A stretch of 64,000 bases of DNA from Deltaproteobacteria bacterium. GTDB lineage: Bacteria > Myxococcota_A > Polyangia > Haliangiales > JADYYK01. The translations under genes and the position numbers were made by a program. Location: the NCBI GenBank assembly GCA_020853705.1, contig JADYYK010000252.1, forward strand, positions 1 through 64,000. The letters run 5' to 3'. How positions within the stretch are numbered: position 1 is the first letter of the stretch; each line of letters starts with the position of its first letter. The notes beneath the pieces were generated by a model. The model worked only from the letters and a program-made list of their open reading frames with translations, had not been told where the DNA came from and searched no databases. This document shows, in pieces, positions 9,178-18,159 of this stretch.

Positions 9178-12100
9178 GTGGTGGATTCGGTGACCCGGAC
9201 CGGGCAGGGGGCGCTCGCGGAGACGGCCGCGCCGGCGGTCGACCCGACCGGGCAGACGGCGGCGCCGGCGGTCGACCCGACCGGGCAGACGGCGGCGCCG
9301 GCGGTCGACCCGACCGGGCAGACGGCGACGCCGGAGGTCGACCCGACCGGGCAGACGCTGGCGTCGGATGCGGGGGCGGCGGGGGATCTGCCGCGTGCCT
9401 TCGAGTCCGAGGCGGGGGCGACCGGGCACTATGCGCTGGGTGCCGAGATCGCGCGCGGGGGCATGGGGCAGATCCGCACGGCGCGCGATCGGCGCCTGGG
9501 CCGCACGGTGGCCATCAAGACGCTGCTGCCGGGGGCCCCGCGCGAGCTGGGCGAGCGCTTCGAGCGCGAGGCGCGCATCACCGCGCGGCTGATGCACCCC
9601 GCCATCGTGCCGGTGTACGAGGCCGGGCGGCTGCCGGACGGCCAGCCGTTCTATGCCATGAAGTGGGTCGCGGGGCGGTCGCTCGAGCAGGTGGTGCGCC
9701 AGACGGCGACGCTGCGCGAGCGGCTGGCGCTGCTGCCCGCGGTCATCACCGTGGTCGACGCCATCGCCTACGCGCACAGCCTGCGGGTCATCCACCGCGA
9801 TCTCAAGCCGCACAACGTGCTGGTGGGGGATTTCGGCGAGACCGTCGTCATCGACTGGGGGCTGGCCAAGGATCTCGGTGCCGGCGCCAGCGCGGCCAGC
9901 GCGCCTGCGCTGCCCTACCGTGCCCAGGGTGCGGGCGCGACCCGGGTCGGCCATGTCATGGGCACGGTGCCGGACATGCCGCCCGAGCAGGCCGCAGGCG
10001 CCGAGGTCGACGAGCGCGCCGACGTCTATGCGCTGGGCGCGCTGCTGTATCACGTGCTGAGCGGGGCGCCGCCGTACCAGGGCCGTGACTCCGACGAGGT
10101 GCTGGAGGCGGTCCTGCGTGCGCCGCCGCGCGCGCTGAGCGAGGCGGCGCCAGGGGTGCCGCCTGCGCTGGCGACGCTGGTCGGCGCGGCGATGGCGCGC
10201 GAGCCGGGCGACCGGCCCACGGCGCGTCAGCTGGCCGAGCAGCTGCGCCGCTTCGAGACCGGCCAGCTGGTGGCGGTGCACAGCTACTCGGCCTGGGAGC
10301 TGGTCAAGCGCTGGCTGGGGCGCCATCGCACGCCGGTGCTGGTCGGCGCGGTCGCGCTGCTGGCGCTGCTGGTGCTGGGCGTGGTCGGCCTGCGCGGGAT
10401 CGTGCGCGAGCGCGATCGGGCGCGACGGGCGGAGCACGGCGAGCGGACCTCACGTGTGACGGCGGAGCGCGAGCGGGCGCGGGCCGAGGCCGGGCTGACC
10501 GCGCTGCTCACCGAGCAAGGGCGGCTGGCCCTGCTGGAGCGCGAGCCGCAGCAGGCGGCGGCGGCGCTGTCGGCGGCCTATGCGCGTGGGCCCGCGAGCC
10601 CTGGGCTGGAGCTGATGCTGGCGGCCGCGCTGGCGCCGCTGGAGGCGGAGCGCGTGCGGCTCGAGGCCGGCGGGGCGGTCAGGCGGGTGCGCTTGACCGA
10701 CGCCGGGCCGGTGGCGTGGCGGGCGGATGGTGGCATCGCCAGCTGGGCGACGGGCGCGGGTGGCGCCGCTGCGCCGACGCTGGTGCGTGGGGGCTGGGCC
10801 GCGGCGGACGTGCGGGCGCTGTCCCACGATGGCCGCGTGCTGGCCAGCGCGCGGGTCGGGCAGCCGGTGACGCTGTGGGATGCGCACAGCGGAGCGCGCC
10901 TCGGCGAGCTGGCCGAGACGCCGGCGTCGGGGCCGCTGCTGGCGCTGTCACGCGATGGCGGGCTGGTCGCGACGGCGTCGCCGCTGGCGCTGCACCAGCG
11001 CGGCGCGGCGCGGGCGCGCTGGCGCTGGGCCCCGGGTCGACATCCCGAGCTGGGGCCCGCGCTGGAGGAGATCACGGCGCTCGGCTTCAACGCCGACGGC
11101 TCGCGGCTGCTGGTGCTCGACAAGAGCGGCGTGGCGGCGCTGGTCGACAGCGCGACCGGGCGGGTGCTGCAGCGCTATGCGCACGGGCCCGATGTGCTGC
11201 TGACCGGGGCCATCTCGCCGCGCGGGCTGATCCTGGCCACCGCGGCGCGCGATGGCAGCGTGCGCGTGTGGGGCACCGAGCAGGCGCTGCAGGTGGCCAC
11301 GCTGAGCGGCCACCGCGATGCCGTCAGCGCGCTGGCCTTCAGCCCCGATGGCGCGCTGCTGGCGACCGGCAGCTGGGATCGCAGCGTGCGGGTGTGGGAC
11401 GCCTTCTCGGGCGCGCTGCTGGTGACGCTGGTCGGGCACGACAGCCTGCTGGCCGACGTGGCCTTCAGCGCCAGTGGCGCGCAGCTCATCAGCGCCGCGC
11501 GCGACGGCAGCGTGCGGGTGTGGGACCTCGGGCGGGTGCTGCCGCGCTCGGTGCGTCATGTCGCCACCGTCAGCGCGGCGACGCTGTCACCCGACGGCGC
11601 GCTGCTGGCGACCGCGAGCAGCGAGGATGATCCAGCCGGGGCGGTGCAGCTGTTCGACGCGGTCAGCGCGGCGCCCGCCGGCGTGTTGCCGCTGCCCGGT
11701 GGGGCGACGCGGGTGCGCTTCTCGCGTGATGGGGCGCGGCTGGCGGCGGGTGGGCCGGCGGGCAAGGTCGTGGTCTGGCAGGTCGCGGGGCGCCAGCAGG
11801 TCACCGAGGTCGCGTGCGGCGCGGCCATCGAGGCGCTGGCGTTCAGCCCCGACGGTGCGCGGCTGGGCTGCGCGGCGGGTGGCCGCGTGCAGCTGTTTGG
11901 CGTCGCCGATGGTGTGCGGGTGCTGGAGCGCGAGGCGCCGGGCGTCAGCGTGCTGGAGTGGACGCGCGACGGCACACGGCTGGTCACGGCGGGGCAGGGC
12001 GTGGAGATCGCCGATGGCCAGACCGGTGTGGTCGCGCAGCGCTGGCCGCTGCCGGCGTTGACCGGGCCGGGGGGCGCGCTGTCGCCGGATGGCGCCCGCC

Positions 12101-12498
12101 TGCTGCTGACGCTGGCCGACAAGAGCTCGGGCGTCGTGCAGCTTCACGATGGCGCCTGGCGCGCGCTCGAGGGCGCCGAGCAGGCCTTCGGGCTGGCGGC
12201 GGCGTGGAGCCCCGACGGCGCGCTGGTGGCGACCTGCGGCTTCGACGGGGTGGCGCGGCTGTGGAGCGCGGAGGGCGGGCCCGTCCTGCTGGCGCCGGTG
12301 GTCCACGGCGGCATGTGCGCCACCCTCGAGCTGACCACCGGCCACATGATCACGGGCGGCAGCGACGGTGCCCGGCTGTGGACCTGGCCTGCCGAGCGGC
12401 GCCCGGTCGACGAGGTGGCGCGGGTGGTCGCCGCACATGTGCCTGCGCGCTTTCTGGCCGCGACCGCGGGGAGCGGCGGCCCGCCCGTGCGGAAGTGA
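9178..12498 (+). CDS. Membrane Ser/Thr protein kinase with WD40 repeats
   Basis: 1106 residues from GTG 9178 (TAGGGT 6 nt upstream). Order: residues 16-59, four 11-residue repeats (consensus TAAPAVDPTGQ); about 85-360, kinase domain with the Gly loop ARGGMG at 92-97, ATP lysine K114, catalytic HRDLKPHN with Asp208, and metal-binding DWG at 226-228 in place of DFG; about 386-408, a transmembrane segment; then a coiled region rich in Arg and Glu; then about 480-1090, a beta-propeller region with WD40 units such as SGHRDAVSALAFSPDG. Topology would put the kinase in the cytoplasm and the propeller outside. Translationally coupled to the kelch lipoprotein that follows. Close paralogue of the TPR kinase at 23896-26259. 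Confidence 0.92.
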   Translation: MVDSVTRTGQGALAETAAPAVDPTGQTAAPAVDPTGQTAAPAVDPTGQTATPEVDPTGQTLASDAGAAGDLPRAFESEAGATGHYALGAEIARGGMGQIRTARDRRLGRTVAIKTLLPGAPRELGERFEREARITARLMHPAIVPVYEAGRLPDGQPFYAMKWVAGRSLEQVVRQTATLRERLALLPAVITVVDAIAYAHSLRVIHRDLKPHNVLVGDFGETVVIDWGLAKDLGAGASAASAPALPYRAQGAGATRVGHVMGTVPDMPPEQAAGAEVDERADVYALGALLYHVLSGAPPYQGRDSDEVLEAVLRAPPRALSEAAPGVPPALATLVGAAMAREPGDRPTARQLAEQLRRFETGQLVAVHSYSAWELVKRWLGRHRTPVLVGAVALLALLVLGVVGLRGIVRERDRARRAEHGERTSRVTAERERARAEAGLTALLTEQGRLALLEREPQQAAAALSAAYARGPASPGLELMLAAALAPLEAERVRLEAGGAVRRVRLTDAGPVAWRADGGIASWATGAGGAAAPTLVRGGWAAADVRALSHDGRVLASARVGQPVTLWDAHSGARLGELAETPASGPLLALSRDGGLVATASPLALHQRGAARARWRWAPGRHPELGPALEEITALGFNADGSRLLVLDKSGVAALVDSATGRVLQRYAHGPDVLLTGAISPRGLILATAARDGSVRVWGTEQALQVATLSGHRDAVSALAFSPDGALLATGSWDRSVRVWDAFSGALLVTLVGHDSLLADVAFSASGAQLISAARDGSVRVWDLGRVLPRSVRHVATVSAATLSPDGALLATASSEDDPAGAVQLFDAVSAAPAGVLPLPGGATRVRFSRDGARLAAGGPAGKVVVWQVAGRQQVTEVACGAAIEALAFSPDGARLGCAAGGRVQLFGVADGVRVLEREAPGVSVLEWTRDGTRLVTAGQGVEIADGQTGVVAQRWPLPALTGPGGALSPDGARLLLTLADKSSGVVQLHDGAWRALEGAEQAFGLAAAWSPDGALVATCGFDGVARLWSAEGGPVLLAPVVHGGMCATLELTTGHMITGGSDGARLWTWPAERRPVDEVARVVAAHVPARFLAATAGSGGPPVRK
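9223..9354 (+). repeat. Coding 33-bp tandem repeat (4 units)
   Basis: Four 33-bp units encode TxxPxVDPTGQ four times at residues 16-59 of the kinase. Units two and three are nearly identical; the fourth has drifted (Thr-Pro-Glu for Ala-Pro-Ala). Confidence 0.9.
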
Positions 12499-13673
12499 TG
12501 CTGCGCGCGCGCGCCTCGGTGGCGGTCGCACTGTTGATGCTGACGCTGACGCTGGCGCCGGCGTGCAACCGCCAGCCGCGCAGGGGCGTGGCGCCCGTGC
12601 GCCAGGGTACCGACGCGGGCGCTCCTGCGCTCGAGCGACGCGGCAGCTGGAGCGACGGCCCGCTGTTCCAGGTTGCGCGTGGTGGCCACACCGCGACCCT
12701 GCTGCCCGACGGGCGCGTCTTGCTGGTCGGGGGCAACGGCAACCTGCACGTGACCGAGCGCCAGGGCGCCGAGAGCTTCGATCCTGCGGGCCAGCTGGAC
12801 GGCACGCTGTATGAGCTGCCGCTGCGACTGGGCCACACTGCGACCCGGCTGCCGGATGGCCGGGTCCTCATCCTCGGCGGCCTCGAGAGTGGCAGGCGGG
12901 CGGCGGCGAACCTGGTGCTGGAGGGCAGCGCCATGACGCCGAGCATCGTCCCCTGGCGCGCGCCCGGCCACACCGCGACCCCCATCGACGGTGCACAGGT
13001 GCTGGTGCTCAGCGCGGCGGCCGAACCCGAGCCCGCCCTGCTGGTCGGGACCGGCGTCGGGCTGGTGGTGGAGCTGAAGGGGTGGCACCCGACCGCCCAC
13101 ACCGCCACCTGGCTCGGCGGTGGGCGCGTGCTGGTGGTCGGCGACCGCGCCGAGGCGGTGGGGATCGTGGCTCCTGCCCCTGTCGTCAGCGTCAGCCCGG
13201 GACCCGGCCTCGGCCCGCAGGAGTTCACCGCGCTACCAGGCGGGCAGGGCCGCATGCGCCACCATGCCATCGCGCTGCTCGATGGGCGGGTGCTCGTCTT
13301 CGCGGGCTGTACGCCACCGAGCTGCCAGCGGCCGGTCCCCGCGCAGCTGTTCGACCCGCGCCACGACCGCCTGATCGACAGCGCCACGGCTGGCCCCGCG
13401 CTGGTGGACGCCATCGCGGTGCGCCTGCGCGACGGCCGCATCCTGGTCGCCGGTGGGGTGCAGGTCGGCGACGACACATTCACGCCACGCGCCGAGGCCG
13501 AGCTCTACGATCCCGGGCTCGACCGCTGGTCGCCGGCGGCGCCGATGCGCGAGGCCCGCAAAGGCGCTGCTGCGGTGGTGCTGGCCGATGGTCGCGTGCT
13601 GGTCACCGGCGGGCAGGTCACCGCCGACGGCATGGACCCGTTCGTGCGGTCGACCGAGATCTTCACGCCGTAG
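12498..13673 (+). CDS. Kelch-repeat lipoprotein
   Basis: 391 residues. The ATG at 12498 shares its A with the kinase stop (TGATG), so translation is coupled. Signal peptide with lipobox APAC near 16-19, then six kelch-like units marked by GHTATLLPDGRVLLVGG, GHTATRLPDGRVLILGG, and AAAVVLADGRVLVTGG. A six- or seven-bladed beta-propeller on the cell surface or periplasmic face of a membrane is expected. Because it is co-translated with a kinase whose own outer part is a propeller, the two may form one sensing complex; that is inference. Confidence 0.88.
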   Translation: MLRARASVAVALLMLTLTLAPACNRQPRRGVAPVRQGTDAGAPALERRGSWSDGPLFQVARGGHTATLLPDGRVLLVGGNGNLHVTERQGAESFDPAGQLDGTLYELPLRLGHTATRLPDGRVLILGGLESGRRAAANLVLEGSAMTPSIVPWRAPGHTATPIDGAQVLVLSAAAEPEPALLVGTGVGLVVELKGWHPTAHTATWLGGGRVLVVGDRAEAVGIVAPAPVVSVSPGPGLGPQEFTALPGGQGRMRHHAIALLDGRVLVFAGCTPPSCQRPVPAQLFDPRHDRLIDSATAGPALVDAIAVRLRDGRILVAGGVQVGDDTFTPRAEAELYDPGLDRWSPAAPMREARKGAAAVVLADGRVLVTGGQVTADGMDPFVRSTEIFTP

Positions 13674-13682
13674 CGCCGCGCG

Positions 13683-14321
13683 CTACGGCTCGACGCAGGT
13701 GCTGGTCACGGTGTCGCCGGTCAGCGGGGCTGGGCAGGCACCGCCGCCCGGGCAGGTCGGGCGCTGGCACATGGCGCCCACGCAGGTGTAGGGCGCCGGG
13801 CATGGCATGGCGACGTTGCAGGTGCGGATGGCGCAGCGGCCCAGGCTGTCGCAGCGCATGCCGCGGTTGCACTGGGCGTCGCTGGTGCAGTCGCGGATGC
13901 AGGCGCCGAACTGCGAGCAGGTGGTGCCGGTCGGGCAGTCGTTGCCATTGAGCGTGCAACCGGTGCACACGCCGCCGGGAGCGCTGATGCTGCACTGCGG
14001 GTTGGCGGTCTGGCAGTCGGCGCTGCGCCGGCACTGCGTCGCCAGGGTGCCCACGACGGTGGCGGCGTCCGCGCCGCTGGCGGCGTCGAGGCCGGTGGCG
14101 CCGTCGTTGCCAATGGCCCCGTCGCGCATGGCGCCGTCGTTGCCGGTGGCGGCGCCGTCGCTGCCGGTGGCGCCGTCGCTGCCGGTGGCGCCGTCGCTGC
14201 TGGCGCCGCCATCAGCGCTGCTCGCAGCGTCGAGCTGCCCGCCGCCACCACCATCGCCGCCACAGCCGGCCAGCGCCGCCAGCACCACCGTGAACATCGC
14301 GTCGCGCAGCCGCCGCTTCAT
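13683..14321 (-). CDS. Cys-rich lipoprotein with DGATGS repeat linker
   Basis: 212 residues from ATG 14321; upstream codons are excluded because the signal peptide starts here (lipobox LAGC near 16-19). Residues 20-90 hold a repetitive acidic linker of SDGATG units, comparable to the VDA stalk of the protein at 5706. The C-terminal 120 residues carry about 18 Cys in CxxxxxC patterns (CRRSADCQTANPQC, CSQFGACIRDC), typical of myxobacterial Cys-rich surface proteins. No catalytic motif. Confidence 0.8.
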   Translation of the reverse strand: MKRRLRDAMFTVVLAALAGCGGDGGGGGQLDAASSADGGASSDGATGSDGATGSDGAATGNDGAMRDGAIGNDGATGLDAASGADAATVVGTLATQCRRSADCQTANPQCSISAPGGVCTGCTLNGNDCPTGTTCSQFGACIRDCTSDAQCNRGMRCDSLGRCAIRTCNVAMPCPAPYTCVGAMCQRPTCPGGGACPAPLTGDTVTSTCVEP

Positions 14322-14385
14322 CGTCCGGCGTGGGTACCACAGCCAGGGCCGGCGGTGCCATGCCGACGAGCGTCGGGCGACCGGG

Positions 14386-15120
14386 TCAGGTGGCGGCCTC
14401 GCGCCCACCTGGCGCGGGCGGCTGGTCCGGCGGCAGCTCGAGCCCCAGCGCGCTGAACGGCAGCGCCAGGTCGGGCGGCAGCGCGGCGGTCAGCGTCAGC
14501 ATGGCGCCGCCGGCCGGGTGGGGCAGCGACAGCGTGGCGGCGTGCAGGGCCAGGCGGCGCAGGCCGACGCGCGCCGCCAGCAGGCGGTTGAGGTCACCGC
14601 GGCCATGGTTGGCGTCGCCGATGACGGGGTGGCCGAGGTGCTTGAGGTGGCGTCGCACCTGGTGCAGGCGGCCGGTCTCGGGCCAGGCCTCGATGACCGA
14701 GAAGCGCACCGTGCGTGGGCTGTCGGGTAGCTGCATCGGCGCCGCCATCGCCAGCGTGCGCCAGCGCGTGGCCGCGGGCACGCGGGGGCCGTCCTCGCTG
14801 CGCGGGATGGCATGATCGATCCGCCCGGCCGCCTCGCGCGGCACGCCGCGCACCAGGGCGAGGTAGCGCTTGCAGACGGTGCCGGCCTCGAAGCTGGCGC
14901 CCAGCGCGCGTGCGCTGTCCGGCGACAGCGCCAGCACCAGCACGCCGCTGGTGCCGCGATCGAGGCGGTGCACCGGGTAGACCAGGCGGCCGAGCTGGGC
15001 GCGCAGCAGTGACAGCACCGAGTCGTCGTCGTTGGCCCAGCCACGGTGCACGATCAGGCCCGACGGCTTGTCGATGGCGACCAGGTCGTCGTCCTGGTGC
15101 AGCAGCGCGAGGCGGGTCAT
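14386..15120 (-). CDS. truC: tRNA pseudouridine synthase, TruC type
   Basis: 244 residues. RluA-family pseudouridine synthase: the catalytic motif HRLDRGTSG (Asp near residue 57) follows VYPV, and the family blocks LVAIDKPSGLIVH and TGRLHQVRRHLKHLGHPVIGD are all present. The length and the lack of an S4 RNA-binding domain match TruC, which modifies U65 in tRNA(Asp); other RluA relatives of similar length act on rRNA, so the position modified is inferred. A TACCCT hexamer ends 10 nt before the ATG. Divergent from the TetR gene. Confidence 0.85.
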   Translation of the reverse strand: MTRLALLHQDDDLVAIDKPSGLIVHRGWANDDDSVLSLLRAQLGRLVYPVHRLDRGTSGVLVLALSPDSARALGASFEAGTVCKRYLALVRGVPREAAGRIDHAIPRSEDGPRVPAATRWRTLAMAAPMQLPDSPRTVRFSVIEAWPETGRLHQVRRHLKHLGHPVIGDANHGRGDLNRLLAARVGLRRLALHAATLSLPHPAGGAMLTLTAALPPDLALPFSALGLELPPDQPPAPGGREAAT

Positions 15121-15176
15121 GCGGGGCGGCAGGGTAGCAGGGCGGCCGCCCGGGAAAAGCGGCCGAAACTTGGCCA

Positions 15177-15204
15177 TTGACAAAAAGCACGAGCGTGCTA
15201 TTAA
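15177..15204 (+). promoter_or_regulatory. Promoter and TetR operator of the tetR gene
   Basis: TTGACA (15177-15182), a 16-bp spacer and TATTAA (15199-15204) form a near-consensus housekeeping promoter, rare in this GC-rich window. A perfect dyad AGCACG-AG-CGTGCT (15186-15199) fills the spacer, where a bound repressor would block RNA polymerase. Autorepression by the TetR protein is the simple reading. Confidence 0.7.
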
Positions 15205-15211
15205 TCGACTC

Positions 15212-15814
15212 ATGCAGAAGGGCACCCACAAGGGCGAGGCGACCAGGCAGGCCATCCTGGACCGGGCGGTCGGGCTGGCCAGCCAGCGCGGCCTGGGTGG
15301 CCTCAGCATCGGCGCCCTGGCCGAGGAGCTGGCGCTGTCCAAGAGCGGCCTGTTCGCGCACTTCAAGTCCAAGCAGGCGCTCGACCTGGCCACCCTGGAG
15401 CACGCCGCGGCGCGCTTCGTCGAGGCCGTCATCAAGCCGGTGCTCAAGGCCCCCCGCGGCGAGCGCCGGGTGCGCGCCATGTTCGAGCACTGGCGCCGCT
15501 GGCCAGTGACGAACCAGCTGGAAGGCGGCTGTTTCTTCATCGCGGCGGCCAGCGAGGTCGATGACCAGCCGGGTCCCGTGCGCGAGCTGCTCAAGCAACA
15601 GCAGAAGGATCTGCTCGACACCATCGCCAGCGTGGTGCGCACCGCCATCCAGGAAGGCGACTTCAGCAAGGACGTCGACCCCGAGCAGTTCGCCTGGGAG
15701 CTCTACGGGGTGCTCTTGATCCTGCACATGTCGCAGCGGCTGCTCGATGATCCGCGCGCCGATGCCCGCGCCGAGACCGCGTTCGCCGCCATGCTGGAGC
15801 GCGCGCGCAAGTGA
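15212..15814 (+). CDS. TetR-family transcriptional regulator
   Basis: 200 residues from ATG 15212. The N-terminal helix-turn-helix is clear (TRQAILDRAVGLASQRG, then LSIGALAEELALSKSGLFAHF), and the C-terminal half is a helical ligand-binding domain of the kind often annotated TetR_C_6 or YcdC-like (EGGCFFIAAASEVDDQPG). The strong promoter just upstream contains a perfect inverted repeat, and a related, larger dyad lies in the first codons of the hydrolase that follows 49 bp downstream. It therefore probably represses itself and the hydrolase. The ligand is unknown. Confidence 0.88.
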   Translation: MQKGTHKGEATRQAILDRAVGLASQRGLGGLSIGALAEELALSKSGLFAHFKSKQALDLATLEHAAARFVEAVIKPVLKAPRGERRVRAMFEHWRRWPVTNQLEGGCFFIAAASEVDDQPGPVRELLKQQQKDLLDTIASVVRTAIQEGDFSKDVDPEQFAWELYGVLLILHMSQRLLDDPRADARAETAFAAMLERARK

Positions 15815-15863
15815 ACCCAGGCGCCGCCCTGGCGGCGCCGCTGCACCAAGAGGAGGCGGTGTC

Positions 15864-16898
15864 ATGTCGAAGTCGCAAGAAAAAAGCACGAACGTTCGTG
15901 CCGTCCCGCGCTGGCTGAAGCGCGGTCTGGCCGCCCTGGGCGCGCTGTCGCCCGTGCTGGCCGGCCGGCTCGCGGCCCGCCTGTTCATGCAGGCGCCACG
16001 CCGCTTCCGCGGTGACGCCGCCCAGGCCGCGCGCCTGGCAGCGGCCACCCGCTTCGAGGTCGCGCACGCCGGGCAGCACCTGGTGGCGTGGCGCTGGGGC
16101 CGCGCCTCTGCCCCGACGGTGCTGCTGGCGCACGGCTGGGGCGGCAGCGCGGCGCAGCTGACCGGGCTGGTCGGGCCGCTGATGCACGCCGGCTACCAGG
16201 TGGTCGCGTTCGACGCCCCCGGCCATGGTGACTCGCCGGGCACGCACAGCTCGCTGCCCGGCTTCGCGGCGGCGCTGACCAGCGTGGCGCGTGCCGTCGG
16301 CCCGCTGCACGCCGTGGTGGCGCACTCGATGGGTGGGGCGTCGACCTCGCTGGCCCTCGCGCGCGGCCTGCGCGCCGGCCGCGCGGTGTTCCTGGCGCCG
16401 CCGGCCGATGCGCGGGTCTGGCTGCATGGCTTCGGCAAGCTGCTCGAGCTCGACGACGCCGTGCTGGGCGCGACGCGTCGTCACCTGGAGGCGCAGCTGG
16501 CCATCGACTTCGACGACCTGACGGCGCCGGTGCTGGGGCCGCGGCTCGCGCTGCCCTTGCTGGTGCTGCACGATCGCGGCGACCGCGAGGTGCCCTGGCG
16601 CGACGGCGCCGAGACCGCTGCGCGCGCCCCGCAAGCGCAGCTCATCACCACCGAGGGGCTGGGCCACAAGCGCATCCTCGACAGCGGCCAGGTCCAGGAC
16701 GAGGTGGTGCGCTTCGTCAGCGCCGCCGCACCTGCCACGGTGTGCAGCATCTGTGGGCGCACCTGCGAGGTGCCGACCGGCGCTGCCGAGGCCCCGCTGT
16801 GCGCGCGCTGCGAGCTCGACGTCGAGCTGGGCCAGCGCGAGCGGCGCTGGAGCCAGCTCGGTGACCACGCCGAGCACGGCGTGCTGCGCGCCGCCTGA
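15864..16898 (+). CDS. Alpha/beta hydrolase with C-terminal zinc ribbon
   Basis: 344 residues from ATG 15864, which has the strongest ribosome binding site in the window (AAGAGGAGG). The hydrolase domain has VLLAHGWGGSA (oxyanion loop), VVAHSMGGAS with the nucleophile Ser, LLVLHDRGDREVPW with the acid, and GHKRIL with the His. Residues about 295-325 add CSICGRTC and CARC, a four-Cys zinc ribbon not usual in this family. The dyad at 15886-15901 lies inside codons 8-13 and resembles the operator of the upstream tetR gene. Substrate unknown. Confidence 0.82.
   Translation: MSKSQEKSTNVRAVPRWLKRGLAALGALSPVLAGRLAARLFMQAPRRFRGDAAQAARLAAATRFEVAHAGQHLVAWRWGRASAPTVLLAHGWGGSAAQLTGLVGPLMHAGYQVVAFDAPGHGDSPGTHSSLPGFAAALTSVARAVGPLHAVVAHSMGGASTSLALARGLRAGRAVFLAPPADARVWLHGFGKLLELDDAVLGATRRHLEAQLAIDFDDLTAPVLGPRLALPLLVLHDRGDREVPWRDGAETAARAPQAQLITTEGLGHKRILDSGQVQDEVVRFVSAAAPATVCSICGRTCEVPTGAAEAPLCARCELDVELGQRERRWSQLGDHAEHGVLRAA
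15886..15901. promoter_or_regulatory. Perfect 16-bp dyad, probable TetR operator inside the coding region
   Basis: GCACGAACGTTCGTGC is a perfect palindrome. With its 5' flank it shares the string AAAAAGCACGA with the operator in the tetR promoter at 15182-15192. It sits 22 bp into the hydrolase gene, where bound repressor could act as a roadblock. Confidence 0.55.
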
Positions 16899-16900
16899 GC

Positions 16901-17572
16901 CTAGAACGTCAGCCCGAACGCCAGCCCGGTCACGTCGGTGCCCATAAGGGGCGTGACCACCAGCGGCGGCAGGCTGCGGGCCAGCGCCCAGCTCGCGCGC
17001 GGGTGGGTGTAGATGCTGAGCAGCGACACCGGGTAGCCCACCGCGACCGACAGCGCACCTTGCTTCCAGCTGTCCTCGACCATGCCGAGGTAGAGCAGGC
17101 CGCCCGCGGTGACCAGGATGCTGCCCGCGTGCAGCATCCAGAACGAGCGCTTCTCGCGCCGCGCCGCCGCCGCCCGCGCGCGCTCGGACGCCGCCAGGTC
17201 CAGGCACGGATCGCCGGTCGGGGCCGGCGCCGGCGCGATGCTGAGCGGCAGCACCACCCGCGCCAGCGCGCCCATGGCGGCCTTGCCGCCGTTGACGTAC
17301 AGCGCCACGTGCGCCGCCTCGCCGCTGCCGACCGGGGTGTAGTCGGCCACTGCGAGGCCCAGCTGCGCCACCGCGGCGACGCCGAAGAAGACGCCCCAGC
17401 CGAGGTTCCAGCGCCGCGCCCGGCGCGCCTCGCGCGTGAGGTGTGCGCGCAGGCGGCCGGCACGCAGCGCCGCCTCGGGGCCGCACCCGGCCGCGGCCGC
17501 GTCCGGCAGCGTCGCCCCCAGCAGACCGAGCACCAGCAGCACTCCGAGCCCCCGCCGTGCGCGTGTCGCCAC
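16901..17572 (-). CDS. Membrane or exported protein of unknown function
   Basis: 223 residues from GTG 17572, which just clears the end of the macro-domain gene (17581). The first 25 residues form a signal peptide ending AAAA. After that come three hydrophobic stretches: LGWGVFFGVAAVAQLGLAVADY, the stretch around MGALARVVLPLSIA, and MLHAGSILVTAGGLLYLGMV. This suggests an inner membrane protein with extra-cytoplasmic loops. No family recognised. It ends 2 bp from the convergent hydrolase, so no room remains for a separate terminator. Confidence 0.65.
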   Translation of the reverse strand: MATRARRGLGVLLVLGLLGATLPDAAAAGCGPEAALRAGRLRAHLTREARRARRWNLGWGVFFGVAAVAQLGLAVADYTPVGSGEAAHVALYVNGGKAAMGALARVVLPLSIAPAPAPTGDPCLDLAASERARAAAARREKRSFWMLHAGSILVTAGGLLYLGMVEDSWKQGALSVAVGYPVSLLSIYTHPRASWALARSLPPLVVTPLMGTDVTGLAFGLTF

Positions 17573-17580
17573 GCCGCAGC

Positions 17581-18117
<537 letters not shown>

Positions 18118-18122
18118 GCCTC

Positions 18123-18153
18123 ATGGTAGCTGCGATCGGGACCGTGGTACCGT
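18123..18153. promoter_or_regulatory. Divergent -10 elements, macro-domain gene and formate dehydrogenase
   Basis: Leftward TACCAT (18123-18128 on the minus strand) ends 5 nt before the macro-domain GTG. Rightward TACCGT (18148-18153) ends 6 nt before the formate dehydrogenase ATG. Both genes would be leaderless. Confidence 0.5.
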
Positions 18154-18159
18154 CGAATC

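Noticed and set aside
9031..9354. CRISPR-like array of 33-bp repeats
   Set aside because: Units are directly adjacent with no spacers, one set is coding, and no cas gene is near.
8895..10088. 397-codon + frame covering the kinase 5' region
   Set aside because: It is Gly/Arg-rich and out of frame with the HRDLKPHN kinase chain; it is kept open by the 33-bp repeats.
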